Below are positions 11,905 to 23,580 of a stretch of 64,000 bases of DNA, piece by piece; position 1 is the first letter of the stretch; the number at the start of each line of letters is the position of its first letter. Made by a program: the position numbers and the translations under genes. This DNA comes from Takakia lepidozioides (taxonomy: Eukaryota > Streptophyta > Takakiopsida > Takakiales > Takakiaceae): NCBI GenBank assembly GCA_030704615.1, contig CM060731.1, positions 61,980,756 through 62,044,755 of the forward strand. The letters are read 5' to 3'. The notes beneath the pieces were generated by a model. The model was not told the DNA's origin and searched no databases. It worked only from the letters and a program-made list of their open reading frames with translations.

Positions 11905-12050
11905 CCTGGTGGACGTGTTTCACATTGATGATTTACTGGATTTCTCTAATGAAGATACTGCCGGGCCAATAGGGGAAGGAAGTATATTGGCAATTGCAAC
12001 TGGCAGACAAAGTAGCAATTGGATCGTGAGACGCTCAGAGTTAATCTGAA
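11905..12050 (+). pseudogene. GATA-factor N-terminal-like fragment
   Basis: One plus frame reads GSLVDVFHIDDLLDFSNEDT followed by AGPIGEGS. The FxIDDLLDFSNE signature is typical of the acidic N-terminal region of plant GATA zinc-finger transcription factors. There is an in-frame stop just upstream and another at about 12048, and no C-x2-C zinc finger was found nearby. It is probably a lone exon fragment. The assignment rests on one short motif. Confidence 0.4.
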
Positions 12051-12299
12051 TATTGAAGCTGGCCGGAACTCAGAGGCTGGCGTTGAGAATCAGCAGAAGG
12101 GCGTCATGACTCCTTCCACAGTCTTTCTGAGCAAACCTTCAAGGCTTGCAATTGATACAGTAAGTGAGGTGCTTTGGCTGTTAAAATTGATATTTAGTTT
12201 GTGTATGGCAAGGGCCTTAGTGCAGAAGTGACATGCAACTGAGGATGGATTATGTCTAAGAAATAACAGCAGAAGTTTGAAAGGCAAAGCAAATTTCAC

Positions 12300-13950
12300 T
12301 GTGTGCTCCAGCAGGTCCGTAGTGAACTCATGAGACAGTCAGAATTTTTCAGGAAAATGCCACCACCAGCAACACTTACCATAATGTCATGTTCAGCAGC
12401 AAATTGGTACAAGCCTAACGACGAGGACATTTTGTAATTTGCTTACACTTCCTGGCATTTCCCACAATTTAAAGCCCTCCAGCTCGCCCCACCCAGCAGT
12501 TTCCACCCTGTCTGAGAGGCTAGCTGCAACAGAAATTGAAGAGGGAAAGAACGTGCTTGTTGGTTTCGCTTGACTCTTCTGTGACCAGGTGGAGAGATGA
12601 TAATGTATGGATGAGTCTTATGCTGTGAAACCATGAGAAGCGCATGATGATAAAGGGAGAGGTAGAAACATATGGACGTATATGTTCCTCTATTCGTCAG
12701 GAACTTCCTATTTTCTCTAAGAAATAGGATAGTGCAGTAACCTAAGGTTGGAGGATCCCATGTACTCTTGCAAAATCTCCAAATAGCTGTTCTCACTGAT
12801 CATATTGTCGTTTCTCTGCTGCAGGGCCTGCTAACTACCATAACTGTTACCACCTACTGTAGCTGGAAACGGATGACTTAAGGCTTATATTTTATACTGG
12901 CAGTTGCAATGTCGAAGACAGGATAGACTGTCTGTCTCTACAGTGTGCTTCATTTCACTCTTGTAAATTCTCCGTCACTCACCCTGGCAAACAGGTAGTA
13001 TTCACGATAATACTCCTCCTGCAATCATCTATAGATGTGTTCACCCTAAATTCTACTTCGATAACTTCATCCAGATTAAAAGACATACCCTGATGGTCAT
13101 CTCTGCCAGTTGGCCAACAAAATGGTGAAACTACAGATGTGGCTAGCTTCTCTCCCTCTGTTATATATTTCTTGCTCTAGATATTATTTACCACAAGATG
13201 GTCCCCTCTGTTATAAATTTCCTGCTCTAGATATTATCTACCATAAGATGGTCCAAGTTCTTAAGGCGATACAAGGCTGAAACCACAAATCCCAAAGTTT
13301 TCACCTCTCCAAAAAATGAAGCACCGACCGCTTCCTCTCCTGATCTCCCTATCGATCGCACCCACACGTACATATTTTTTAGGGTGTTTGTAAGCTTCCA
13401 GGCTGGGCTTAAGACGTTTTCAACCATTCAGCATCCCCACCAAAACATCATAATATTTTAACTTTACGTAAAACTATTGAGACCCTGGCAATGAAATGTG
13501 CGTCGGGGGCGCTTTGTGGAGATAGGGATTCCACCATGTAGTGCATGCTCTTCTGTCAAGGAGGTTTAATGGAAGGTGCTGTCTAATGAAACAGACAGTT
13601 CTCATTTTCAGCGCTACCAATAGCACAACGCAGCTACACAGCAGTCAAGCCTGAATCATATTGCCAGGCCCCTTTCTTTGCAAGTCCACAACTAAACAAT
13701 CGCAATGATGCCGCCCGCACACAACATTCCTTCTTCACATCCATTGCAACGATTTACAAAAAGTTCAGTTCTTGGATCACGGAGGCACAGGTCAAGAAAC
13801 AAACTCACACTCCATTTCTCAAACGATGTGTGCAGAAGTAATATCCATCCGGATTGAAGTTCACGATAAACATTCAAGTAGTATCAGAGGTCCCACGCTT
13901 TCTGCTGAAGAGAAACGTACTGCAACCAAAGTAATATCGCTAGCCTATTA
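12300..13950. other. No supported gene
   Basis: No open frame here shows domain similarity or a plausible splice chain. The only structure is the 50-bp tandem duplication at 13152-13251. Confidence 0.5.
13152..13251. repeat. Two-copy tandem repeat, about 50 bp unit
   Basis: Two adjacent copies share CTCTGTTATA, TGCTCTAGATATTAT and AAGATGGTCC with a few differences. It is non-coding and probably a simple local duplication. Confidence 0.8.
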
Positions 13951-14254
13951 ACAGGTAAGGCAGTATGCTTCGATACTGCAGTTCAACTCCACCTGCTGGT
14001 AACAACATCTTCGCCTTCGCTGAAGCTCAGATCCGACCGCCCACAGTACCATGTATCCATGCACTATACTTATATCATCAGCCGGGAAGACCTTCGTTCC
14101 CCGGCTAAATTCGCAGAAGTGTGCGAGCACAAATGCATTCAAGGGAACGTGAAAGCTGCACAATGAAAACGACAACCATGAATGAATCAATGTCTGTGAT
14201 GAGAAGCCCTCTCGAAGATCCAAGTCGCCGTAGGAACAGAATAAGAGCACTTAC

Positions 14255-14558
14255 CTCCGCACCGATGGCCTGTAAGATCGTAGCGCTTGCAATCCTTTGG
14301 TAGACGAATGGCGTTGTTAACCCATGACTGTGGGACGCCGGATGCGGCGTTAGCATGGGAACACAGACAGCCAACATCAAGGGACTTCACTATCAGGCAG
14401 CATGCCTGAGTCACAGGGGCCCCTTGTTCCACAGTACCGAGACATGGCGACATCTGCTGATACAGGGCACCCACGGTGCAAGCATAAGCGTCGGCGTTGG
14501 CCGCCATAGCCAAGACCACGAAGAGGCAAAGCCCAAGAGAAGCGATCTTTGCTTCCAT
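14255..14558 (-). CDS. Lipid-transfer protein-like, exon 1 (8-cysteine)
   Basis: Non-specific lipid-transfer proteins are small secreted proteins that bind lipids in a cavity held by four disulfides. The minus frame from ATG 14558 opens with a hydrophobic signal peptide (MEAKIASLGLCLFVVLAMAA) and then shows the full eight-cysteine pattern C-x11-C-x13-CC-x9-CxC-x23-C-x9-C. Just after the eighth cysteine (RCGG) lies a consensus donor (GGAG/GTAAGT, exon end 14255), so a short second exon should follow at lower coordinates; I could not fix its acceptor. An upstream in-frame ATG at 14633 lies only a few bases from the expected start site set by the TATA box at 14667-14676, so the 14558 ATG is preferred. 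The whole motif is intact and the gene looks functional. Confidence 0.82.
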
Positions 14559-14666
14559 CTCTGCTTGGGAATTATCACGAGTGAACGATTTCCTGGTGAA
14601 GACAGACAACGTAGTCTGAGGAGGAGTATGCAAACTAGACTGGGATTGTAAGTTGGGAGTGCGGTG

Positions 14667-14676
14667 CTTATATATA
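14667..14676 (-). promoter_or_regulatory. TATA box of the lipid-transfer protein gene
   Basis: The minus strand reads TATATATAAG here, about 110 bases upstream of the chosen ATG. Transcription would be expected to start near 14640, giving a 5' leader of about 80 bases. Confidence 0.65.
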
Positions 14677-14689
14677 CAATGCAGCGCTC

Positions 14690-15985
14690 AAGAGCTTGCC
14701 AGAGTTCCCAGTCGCCCACATGCGGCCTACCCACGGTGGCGGTAATGCGAGTTGAAACACACCATCACGGCCATTACTGCTATGGTCCTAAATGGGAGGA
14801 GAAGTTCGTGAATAGTAATGAAACAAAGGTGGTGCAGTAATCAGCCATCAAAGCCTTGCATTGACCTTTTACATTTTGCAATCATGTCGTCGAGAATGGA
14901 CATACGAGACATACAACCATTGGAGACTCGAATGGCAAGTAAGTGTCCGCATTCACAGCCTACATACCTACCCAGCCTTCCGTCAAACCGATCTTCTGAC
15001 TCCAGTAAGTGGGCTGAAGCAGACAGGCTTTCGGTGTACACGCAGTGTGTAAGAAACTGACACAAGTGCGACATTGGTGGGCCCTAGGACCACTGAATAT
15101 CACCACCGACCTACGCGGCCACTAATCACAGTTAGTTATGCACTCTGCCTGCAGAGATGGCCTTTAAAGTCAGTTCAATGCGGCGAGAAGTGGGTCTCTC
15201 CATCTATAGATCGATCTGATCGTGCAAGTCTGTATACAATATGTGAAGAAACTGTGTGTGCAAATCAGAATTAACTTATGAGTTCCGGTGGTGGTAAGAG
15301 GCAGGAGAACATAACATCTGTCTGTCAAAGTCGGAAACCATGGTTTTGGGCCCAAGCGATCCGCCCTGTCATAAACCTTTGGTATCGAGTATCTATTGTC
15401 CTGGCTAGACTGATGCCAAAACTTGGCTGCCACGAATATGTGTTAGCTGATGACAGCAGACTCTGCACAGGAATGGGTATTCTCAGAAGCTGCCAGTGCC
15501 ATCAATGCCCACCGCGGTGCTGTAGCCTCGTACTCTGACATGCACTCACACCTACCCTGCAACACAGAGATCTGGGCGGCCGAGGAGAGCCCCTTCCTGG
15601 TAACCAGGCTCTTACGGTGACTAGGTGAATCCTACCTCCCTTATATCGGGGTTTCCTTTAATAGTGAGTTGTGATATGGATTTTTACAGAGAGGTTTTGA
15701 GAATTTCCCTTATACTCTAGGGAATAGGAAGGGATTCCTTGAAGTTGCCTACAAAGGAAGAATCTGGTGAGGGGATCTTGCATTATCAAATGAGCAGCCT
15801 AAAAAATTTCCATATCGAGATCCTGAAACTTGGAAATTCATGGGACATTTCAGCTAAATGCAGCACAAGGAGCTTTAGAGAAACGGAGAGATGGCTCCCT
15901 TCCTCCTGCCCTCTACACTCACTCCACATTTAGGAATAAAAGACAAATGACTAAGTGAATTAAATGGATGCATGGTTGGTGTTAG
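14690..15985. other. No supported gene
   Basis: Upstream region of the lipid-transfer protein gene and further spacer. Overlapping open frames on both strands at 14820-15540 are short and match nothing I recognise. Confidence 0.5.
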
Positions 15986-15989
15986 TTGC

Positions 15990-16540
15990 TATCGACTTAA
16001 AAACTGAGCTTCCCCTCCACACCTAGATTCACAATGACACATCAAGAGAAATTTTGGAAATGGAGCAAGAGCCCGGAGGAGAACCCACATCGATGCAGCT
16101 GCGTCTATGAGTATGGTGCAAGCTTCATAGCCCACATTTGATACAGCTACGCAATCCAGCGGGGTATGTGACGGGACTATTGTTGAGGTATAGAACACAG
16201 CCACTTTGAGACTTAAGATCCTGTAAGTCCCAGCAAAATCCGCATCAGCAAAAGCCTTCAAAGTATTATGTCCATCACCTCTTGAGTATTCAAGACTATA
16301 ATGTGCAGTACCGCGAAGATACTACAAAATGCGTTTGATGGTTGTGCAATGAATCAGTCTTGGATTCTGAGAGAACTTCGATGCCATACTAACAGCATAT
16401 GATAGGTCAGGTCTTGACCCTATCATGGCAAACATAACACTTCCCAAAATCTCTTGATAAGAGAAGTCTGGGTCTGGAAAATTTTCGTCTGTACCACTAG
16501 AGGAAAAATGCGGAATAACCACTCTTAGCAACCACTCATT
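15990..16540 (-). mobile_element. Ty1/copia polyprotein fragment
   Basis: Minus frames carry YQEILGSVMFAMIGSRPDLS, YAVSMASKFSQNPRLIH and KAFADADFAGTYR. These are hallmarks of the end of the copia reverse transcriptase and the following RNase H-proximal region (the ADADFAG stretch). A frameshift near 16320 separates the two halves, and the active-site part of the reverse transcriptase is missing. The fragment stops at about 16520, where the motif-rich element at 16517-17305 begins. No LTRs were found. Confidence 0.8.
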
Positions 16541-17305
16541 TTGAGTGGAAAAAGACACCCAACCACTGTGGCATGACCACTGGTATAGAACCAGTGGATC
16601 TTGACTCAGCAGTGATTAAAGACATGATGTGTCCGAAGTGGTTAACGACAGTGGTTACGATCGCTTGCCTCCGAGTCCAGCTGTTCGCTGACATGTCACA
16701 GTGGTAAAATAACCACTTGTGACGTATCACAGTGGTAAGCCAAGACACGTCTAACATGTCATAGTGGTAAACTAACCACTTCAGAACATAGACCACTTCC
16801 ACCGTATGCGACGTGGACGCAGCAACTCCGTCGATCATACTTAGCAATGGACGGACACGTGTCCGTATCCATATGGACACGTGGCCGAATCCAGTTAGAC
16901 GATTATGGGCTCCATTATCTGGACGCGTGGCGATATTACAAATGAGCACGTGCCCTATTTTAGGGATGTGTTGAAAAATGCAATGACTTCCCAAACAACT
17001 TTGTGAGTGAGACTTAAATGACTCTAATAGTCATGATTCGAGAATAAACAATGTATATTATCACTAAATGTGTGGTTCTAATAGTATTGATAAGTGCTAA
17101 AACCACTTACTGAGTGGTTCTACCAGTATCAATGTAGTGGTTAGGTTGTGTGCTAAAACCACTGACGAAGTCATCCAGTGCGTCCCACCAAGTAAGAACC
17201 ATGTTTTTAAACTATTACTACTAGAGTGGTATATAAGTGATTGAGACTACATTTGGAGGAGTACAACCACTCTTGCATATTGTCACAGTCTTACATATAC
17301 CACTG
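16517..17305. mobile_element. Candidate non-autonomous DNA transposon with subterminal repeats
   Basis: ACCACT or its complement AGTGGT occurs about 16-18 times in under 800 bases, where well under one is expected by chance. The hits are concentrated in two zones (16517-16796 and 17101-17305), with a nearly empty centre at about 16800-17090. They occur in both orientations and often as inverted pairs. Such two-sided clustering is the layout of subterminal transposase-binding repeats in CACTA and hAT transposons. There is no coding capacity. I could not fix terminal inverted repeats or a target-site duplication; ACCACTCTTAG near 16518 and CTAGAGTGGT at 17221-17230 are near-complementary candidates. 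Confidence 0.5.
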
Positions 17306-17539
17306 ACAGAGCAGTGTAAGTGATTCATACATTCCCATATAATTCTCTACAATTCACATACATTCGAAATGAATCTGCAAATCCAAATATTCTTGAAGAT
17401 TCACCATTCAAAAAAAATAGAATCCAAGACAGTAAGTGTTGGAACAGAGTCAACAAAATCCAGCCATGATAAAGGATGACACTATCTACACTACGTCTCC
17501 GCAGGCATGCTAAAAGCCATGAACTACTTTCTGTCTTTT

Positions 17540-17625
17540 GGTCAGTGATAGACATCTACCCATGCAAGTTTCTTGTAACTATTGATCCACAGGGAATCAT
17601 AGATAACCTTATGCTTGAAATCCGG
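17540..17625 (-). pseudogene. OSB-like PAWVD fragment, copy 4
   Basis: The minus strand reads YDSLWINSYKKLAWVD, a single short piece of the unit described at 5455-5830. Flanking sequence to about 17790 also matches the segment following 5240, so a few hundred bases were copied together. It is not functional. Confidence 0.45.
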
Positions 17626-18029
17626 CCCTCTTGGATGAATCTGGACCCACACTCCATCCCTGCTCCTTCAGCTATCCATGCCTCTGCACAAACCATGCAT
17701 ACATCCTTGCCTTGCCGCTAGCAGCTTACAATGACAGCCTACATCAGTTCTAGGAAACACCCAACTCAACTTATCACTCTAGTTCTTATGCTCAATTGCA
17801 TCTACTACTCTTTGTAATCCATGGATAACTGAAGGTCCAGATTCATCCAAGAGGGCCAGATTTCAGCAATAGGGTATGTCACCCTACAAATCGGACATTC
17901 ATCTTTGGCATGCTGCTAGCAGCTGACAATGACAGCCTACAGTTGTTCCAGCAAACACCCCAACCCTACTTATCATACTAGTTCCTATGCTCAATTGCAT
18001 CTGCTACTCTCTATAATCCAAGAGGCATT

Positions 18030-18370
18030 CACCTTCTTGCCTCGATCGTCCCACCATTGACTGGGGTCAGAAAAGTATTTCATTCCATAGCTTCTCCTTA
18101 TCTCTGTTACCTGTTTCTGGATACTTTCTGTTGTCACATTGGCAGTATCATGTCAGTCACTCCAAACTATCAAAGGTTCACTCAACCAACTAACTTGCAG
18201 AATTCAACATGGTCGATTCTAATAAGAAGGAAAAACATGGTGGAATGTATTGAAGAAGGTGCCTTCATTAGCAGTGCCTGATTTTATCAATTGTGCCACT
18301 ACTGCTGCAGCTTCTAATTGACCATCTACCCATGCAAGTTGGTAGTAGATATTGATCCACAAAGAATCAT
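18030..18370 (-). pseudogene. OSB-like fragment, copy 5, fused to PPR
   Basis: In minus order this gives YDSLWINIYYQLAWVDGQLE, then the alanine-rich tract, then farther on DPSQWWDDRGKK. Its first half is in one open frame with the PPR sequence at 18375-18686, giving the junction ITFVCKLQITYDSLW with no stop between. The WWDDR variant of the OSB PDF-type core is followed by lysines. Stops and indels separate the two halves. Confidence 0.5.
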
Positions 18371-18374
18371 AGGT

Positions 18375-18910
18375 AATCTGGAGCTTGCACACAAACGTGA
18401 TGCGGTTGGGCTTCACCCCTTCCCCCATCATTTGCTCATAGGTCTCCAAAGCCTCCATTCCATGCCCCTGCTGTGCACACCCTACAAGCATCGCACTCCA
18501 CGACACCACATCTCGTTCAGACATAGTATTGAAAACTCCATTGGCATCCTCAATGCTCCCACATTTGGCATACATGTCCACCAGAGCAGTGTTCAGGATA
18601 ACATCTGGTACAATTGCAGATATGATGATGTCACCATTGATCTCTTTGCCCTTTTCTAGGTCTTCCAGACGCACTGCAAATCGCACACAAACGTTATGTC
18701 GGCGGGCTTCACCCCTTCCCCCATCATTTGCTCATAGGTCTCCGAAGCCTCCATCCCGCACCCCTGCTGTGCATACCCTACGAGCATTGCACTCCACGAC
18801 ATCACATCTCGTTCAGCCATAGTGTTGAACACTCTCTTGGCATTCTCGATGCACCCACATTTGGCCTACATGTCCACCAGGGCAGAGACAGTGTTCATAA
18901 TGACATCTGA
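18375..18910 (-). pseudogene. PPR repeats, pseudogene block
   Basis: Minus-strand PPR motifs read DVILNTALVDMYAKCGSIED, ERDVVSWSAMLVGCAQQGHG and MEALETYEQMMGEGVKPN. A second, overlapping set begins near 18700, again frameshifted. The motifs are of the P/L/S type of PLS-class editing factors and are very close to those at 3176-4414. There is no DYW end and no start codon context. Confidence 0.75.
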
Positions 18911-18939
18911 TAATCTGACAAGCATTCACCATTTTGCCT

Positions 18940-19275
18940 CGGTTGTCCCACCATTGACTGGGGTCAGTAAAGTATTCATTCCACAGCTTCTCCTCGTCTC
19001 AGCTGTTACATGTTTCTGGATACCTCCCTGTTGTCACATTGGCAGTACCATGTCAAAGTCGCTCCAAACTATCAAAGGCTCACTCAACCAGCTAACTTGC
19101 AGAATTCAATGTAAAAATCTAGGGCCGCTTCTGATAAGAGGGAAAAACATGGTGAAATGTGTTGAAGAATGTGCCTTCATTACCAGTGCCTAAGTTTTTC
19201 ATTGTGCCGCTGCTACTGCGGCTTCTAGTTGACCATCTACCCATGCAAGTTTCTTGTAGCTATTGATCCATCTGG
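18940..19275 (-). pseudogene. OSB-like fragment, copy 6, fused to PPR
   Basis: In minus order this carries WINSYKKLAWVDGQLEAA and, farther on, a degraded NEYF-DPSQWWDN stretch. As in copy 5, the PAWVD-like half continues in frame from PPR sequence (19402 to 19199). The downstream flank (GCAGAATTCAA, TAGGGCCG) matches copies 1, 3 and 5, so all come from one ancestral segment. Confidence 0.5.
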
Positions 19276-19560
19276 TACATTTCCAGCTTTGGTGATGCAA
19301 CCATGCACCTCCGATGCCCTTTTCTAGGGCTGCCAGGCTTGCACACGCACTGCAAACGCACACAAACATGATGTGGTCGAACTTCACCCCTTCCCCCATC
19401 ATTTGCTTTCAGGTCTCCAAAGCCCCATCCAGCCCCCCTGCTCTGCACACCCTGCAAGCATCACATTCCACAACACCACATCTCATTCAGCCACATTTAA
19501 TATACATGTCCACCAGGGCAGGGGCAGTGTTCAGAATGACATCTGGTAATCTAACAAACA
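19276..19560 (-). pseudogene. PPR repeat fragment
   Basis: The minus strand gives EQMMGEGVKFDHIMFVCVCS and CASLAALEKG-type PPR pieces, followed upstream by a degraded VDMYIKCG-like stretch. It is broken by frameshifts and lies directly against the OSB-like copy 6. It belongs to the same family of PPR debris. Confidence 0.7.
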
Positions 19561-20299
19561 TTCTCTTTTTAGAATTGTTCCAGCAAATGCCCCAACCCTA
19601 CTGACTTAGAGGCTGTAGTGTCCAAAGCCATGTCCGTTTCCAGAAAATTGTCTGATGAAAATGAAGTTAGGCAGAAAATTTCCCTGGACTTGTTTCCAGT
19701 CTGTGACATGGGGGAGGACATCATGGATGACCTCAAGGGTCTACCCACTCTCGGCACCAAACTGAATTTAAACTAAGGGCATGAAGAGGTCCATTGTAAT
19801 CCTGAGCTGCAGCTAGGCCCGTCCTAAGGGACCAACGGCGGTTGAGGACGAGGCAAGCAGCTTATAGAGCAAGGGGAAATAAAGGTCATGGTGGAGGTCG
19901 CAACCAAAACCAAAGACAAGACCAAGATTAAGATCATGATCAAAGCATGGTGTAATGATTTGTTGAGGTACTGGAGCAACGACTTGCTGCCATGGACACT
20001 TCTCATGCAGTGCCAGCTCCAAGCCCTAAGATTCAAGCTTCACCTCCACAATAGTAGTAAGGAGATTAGAGTGGTATGAGCTTCACATATGGAGCCCAAC
20101 TTGTAGGACCATTGCATGTGGATTCTGCATCTGTTGTCACTTGAGCAGCAACTCGTGCTCCTGAGCCAAGGGGAGCGGATGTGGATTTTGATCCACAAAT
20201 GGGGGAAGCAAGTCAGCAGACAAGGCTTCCCCAGTCTTTTACATCTGACCTTAGATAGCATTCCAATGGACTTGGGCCAATTGACCTCCAAACCCGAAG

Positions 20300-21290
20300 T
20301 TAGGTAGAAAGAATTTAAAGAGGATAGGCTAGTGGTGACATTAGCAATAGAGGAGTTATTAACAACAAAACCGTATCGTTAGTATACATAGATGTCTTTA
20401 TAGAGGGCGGGAGGTCAAAATGAGGGGGAGGGAGTGACAAACTAATACTATTTCGTCTGGACCCAGACATACAGTCAAGGCCATCAACTACAATTAGGAA
20501 AAAAAAGGGCGCAAAAGCACAAGAGGACATCCTTGACAAACCAAACGAAAGAGGGGAAATGAAGAAGAGATGACTCCATTCACCATACAAGATACTATCA
20601 AAGAATCATGCGACCTTTAAACAAAACCACTGTGATCCGCACCAATAATAGAAGGGAGGATAGGTTGCAATCGCAGACAAAGCTTTTGCTATGATTTTAT
20701 AAGAGGAATTTAGAAGAGTGATTGGCCTGTGATTGCTGATCGTATCACGGTCTCCTTTTTTTGAAGATGAGTGTGATAATTAAGCCCTCACAATTGAGAG
20801 GGCATGATCCCTTTTAATAGAATGTCATTAGCCATTTAAGGAAATCTGCACCCAACCTTGAGCCAAAGTTTTTAAGAAAATTCCACTAGAAAACCGGCAC
20901 GTCCCGGCATTTTCAGAGGAGCCAAGGCTTTGATCACATCTCCCAACTCCTCCATGGTAAAGGGAGCGTTCAAGGATTGTTGATGAGAAGCTGACAACAA
21001 CAAGGAGGGTATACGGTCGAAAAATGCATTTCTAGCAGCAGAGTGAAAGGGGGGGGAGAAGTCAAGGTTGGACACTGAATAGTTTCCTGAAATGATCAGC
21101 TGCAGTATCTGAAGCCATGGTTCTAGGAAGGTAGAAGAGCCAAGAAAGAAGACTAGAGACAAAAAAAGGGATAAACAAGTCCGAGAGACCACAAGTTTAT
21201 CAACCAAACAACATTCCGTCGAACATGAACGTAAGGAGCGACAGAGGTAGACTTCCACTTGTGTATAGGACGCATGCATCAGCAATTCTA
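20300..21290 (-). mobile_element. LINE reverse transcriptase remnant
   Basis: In minus order the pieces read APFTMEELGDVIKALAPLKM (the linker before the reverse transcriptase), then near 20800-20640 a RPITLLNSSYKIIAK-like stretch recoverable only across frameshifts, then FFFLIVVDGLD and MYTNDTVLLL. The last is the catalytic YADD box changed to YTND, with the first essential Asp lost. Multiple frameshifts and the altered active site show a dead element. A GC-poor gap at 19560-20300 holds nothing I can identify. Confidence 0.75.
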
Positions 21291-21299
21291 GGAGTCACA

Positions 21300-22785
21300 A
21301 TGTTTGTCTGTATGTAACTTAGCCGATATCTGTTGTTCCTATATAAAAACCATCACTTTCATGCATGATAGCTTACAAAAACGAAATCCATGTTAGAACT
21401 TCACCTTCCCAATCCGAGTGGCTCAAGAATACGGACATCGGGACCACATCGATACAGGACCCATTCTGCCCACCTCACAAATGTTGTACTTTTAAGACTC
21501 ATCTGCGGGGGCGTCACCCTTCCGAGGAGATTCTGAGGAGGGGGCTGCTGAGAAGCGGAGGAGCTAAGGCATCTAAGGCAGCTATGGCAGTCGAGAAGTC
21601 GAGAAGGTCATTCCTGTCTATTGATATGATACTATTCAATAAAAAGCAGCAGAGGCTGCCATTTTCGAAACAGGATTATCTGCGAACTGCTCAGACCTTA
21701 AAAGTTAGAGATGGTTATGCCACTGAGACAATCGTCGAGACATTGTGACCCACATTGACCTTCCAAAGAATGCTTTGACCCTCTCTTTGATACCCCAATC
21801 TAGATATTCTGTTCTAACCACTATAATTTGAACAATCAAACACCATTCTGTTGCGAGCTGTTGCATTACTCCAACGGCAGACAAGCTAGTACATTTTCTA
21901 GACATGTATATGATCTTATGAGGGACAGAACCCTGGAGCGTATTTTGCTGCATGTAGAGGTAGGGTTGTGCCCAACCAGTCTTGGGGCTTGATGCTGGTG
22001 CAAGGCTAAAATCTCCAAGCTGAATGTATGGGCTGTTCACTAATGTCTGTGCTGCAGAGACAGTGTGTTTGGACCAGAGGTAAAGAATGCAGATATTTAC
22101 GAAGAGCATGCCAAGGATGTTGTCTTATCAGCTGTCTGTGCTCTCAACGGTGTGTTTCATTGACACTATTTGCCTGCATACTATCCATCTGATGTCGGAT
22201 ACTAGACAAACAAAGGGGCCCTTTAGTACAGGTCTCATGTGTCGGTTTAGTTCTCATGTTGCACTTGAGACAGGCAGAGGGAGAGAAGAGATGGAGAATT
22301 GGGAGGTGAGATAGTTATTCAACACAGGCGTGGCAGCAGTGCTCTGCAAGTGATAAGCCCTTATTGATGTGAGTTTGGCAGGGATTGTGTTTGAGTACTT
22401 GCAAACAAGGAGTAGCAAAACATAAACCATGCGAGGATCACAATCTGATGAGGCATCATTGGTTTGGCTGTTCATGATGTTTTCCGAAATATTCCGAAGG
22501 TTAGTCTGCACATCCATCCCAGACTGAGAAGTTTTACCCATAGTGTGGAGTGTGCTCAAAAAAATTAGTAGGCTATTTTTAATCCAACAATTGATGCATT
22601 TCCCTGTCACATATTTGTGTGTGATATCACCCTTTCCATGTTTCCCACCAGGTCCATTTATAACATCTGTTGGAAAAGGTTTTGTATCATAGCCTCACTG
22701 GCATACTGGCTTCAGAAGGTCTCAAGAAAATAGGTTTGTCATTGGAATTAATTGAAAAGTTGCCTGAATGGCTCGTTGTTGTCAG
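21300..22785. other. No supported gene
   Basis: No open frame in this stretch has recognisable similarity. It leads into the kinesin fragment and could be intronic sequence of the parent kinesin gene, but no exon was seen. Confidence 0.4.
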
Positions 22786-22788
22786 ATG

Positions 22789-23580
22789 TCAGAGATGGCA
22801 GACATGGTATTTCTAATCCGAGTGTCCTATATGGAGATTTACAGTGAAGAAATGAACGATCTTCTTGCACCAGAGAGTGGGAAACTGCAATTCCATGAGA
22901 GTTTGGAGGTACTTTGCTTCAACTCTAGAAATGGGTGTGTAGGTTTTGTAAGAGAGGTTGTTTGGGTGGGGATCATGTTTTAAGTCTTTGTGGTGTTTAG
23001 CCATGGTGGGAGGGGATTTGGCATTGTTTAGGCTTCAGGTACTAGGCGTGGCCATTGATGAGTTCTAACCTCTAGCCATAGGACTTGTGCTCAGTGAACC
23101 ATTGTCTGCTCGCAGAAATTTTGGGGAGAGAAATCCAGATGTAATTGGTAACCCAAATGTCTAGGAGATAGGAACGGGATGATGATGTTGAACCCATCAA
23201 AGGTGTCCAGATATATCAGCTGTCAAGCGATCATAACTGAAAGATGTACAATCACTTCTAAACTCAGTGTCTCTTGATTTTGCCAGGAGTCTCTAGCTCT
23301 ATGGACACTTTGAACAAGCCTAGAATGTCATTCTCAAGAAGTAAACATTCCTATGTGAAGAAATTGGAAGAGCATTTGAAACTTGAGCTGAAAAGATCAC
23401 AGCACAAAAACACAAGCTTACAAATTGAGGCTCAAGAGCTCAATGGTCAACTTCTCCAACAAAAACAACTCTTCAGAAAGGCGTTCAGGAGACAGTTGAC
23501 CTGGATAATGAGATCCAGTTGCTCAGAGAAAAGGTGAAGTTTCAAAATGAGGCAATGGTTGGCTCTATGGTTTAGATGAT
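22789..23580 (+). pseudogene. Kinesin-7-like exon fragments
   Basis: An exon bounded by an AG at 22787-22788 and a GT after 22908 reads IRVSYMEIYSEEMNDLLAP and KLQFHESLE. This is the motor-domain segment SYxEIYNExxxDLLxP that is diagnostic of kinesins and closest to the plant CENP-E-like kinesin-7 group. A second piece from 23286 gives a coiled coil (SYVKKLEEHLKLELKRSQHK and following), which after a frameshift near 23477 continues as DNEIQLLREKVKFQNEAMVG. The P-loop, switch I and II and all other motor parts are absent. It is a partial, frameshifted copy. Kinesin-7 proteins move on microtubules, and this fragment cannot. Confidence 0.75.
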
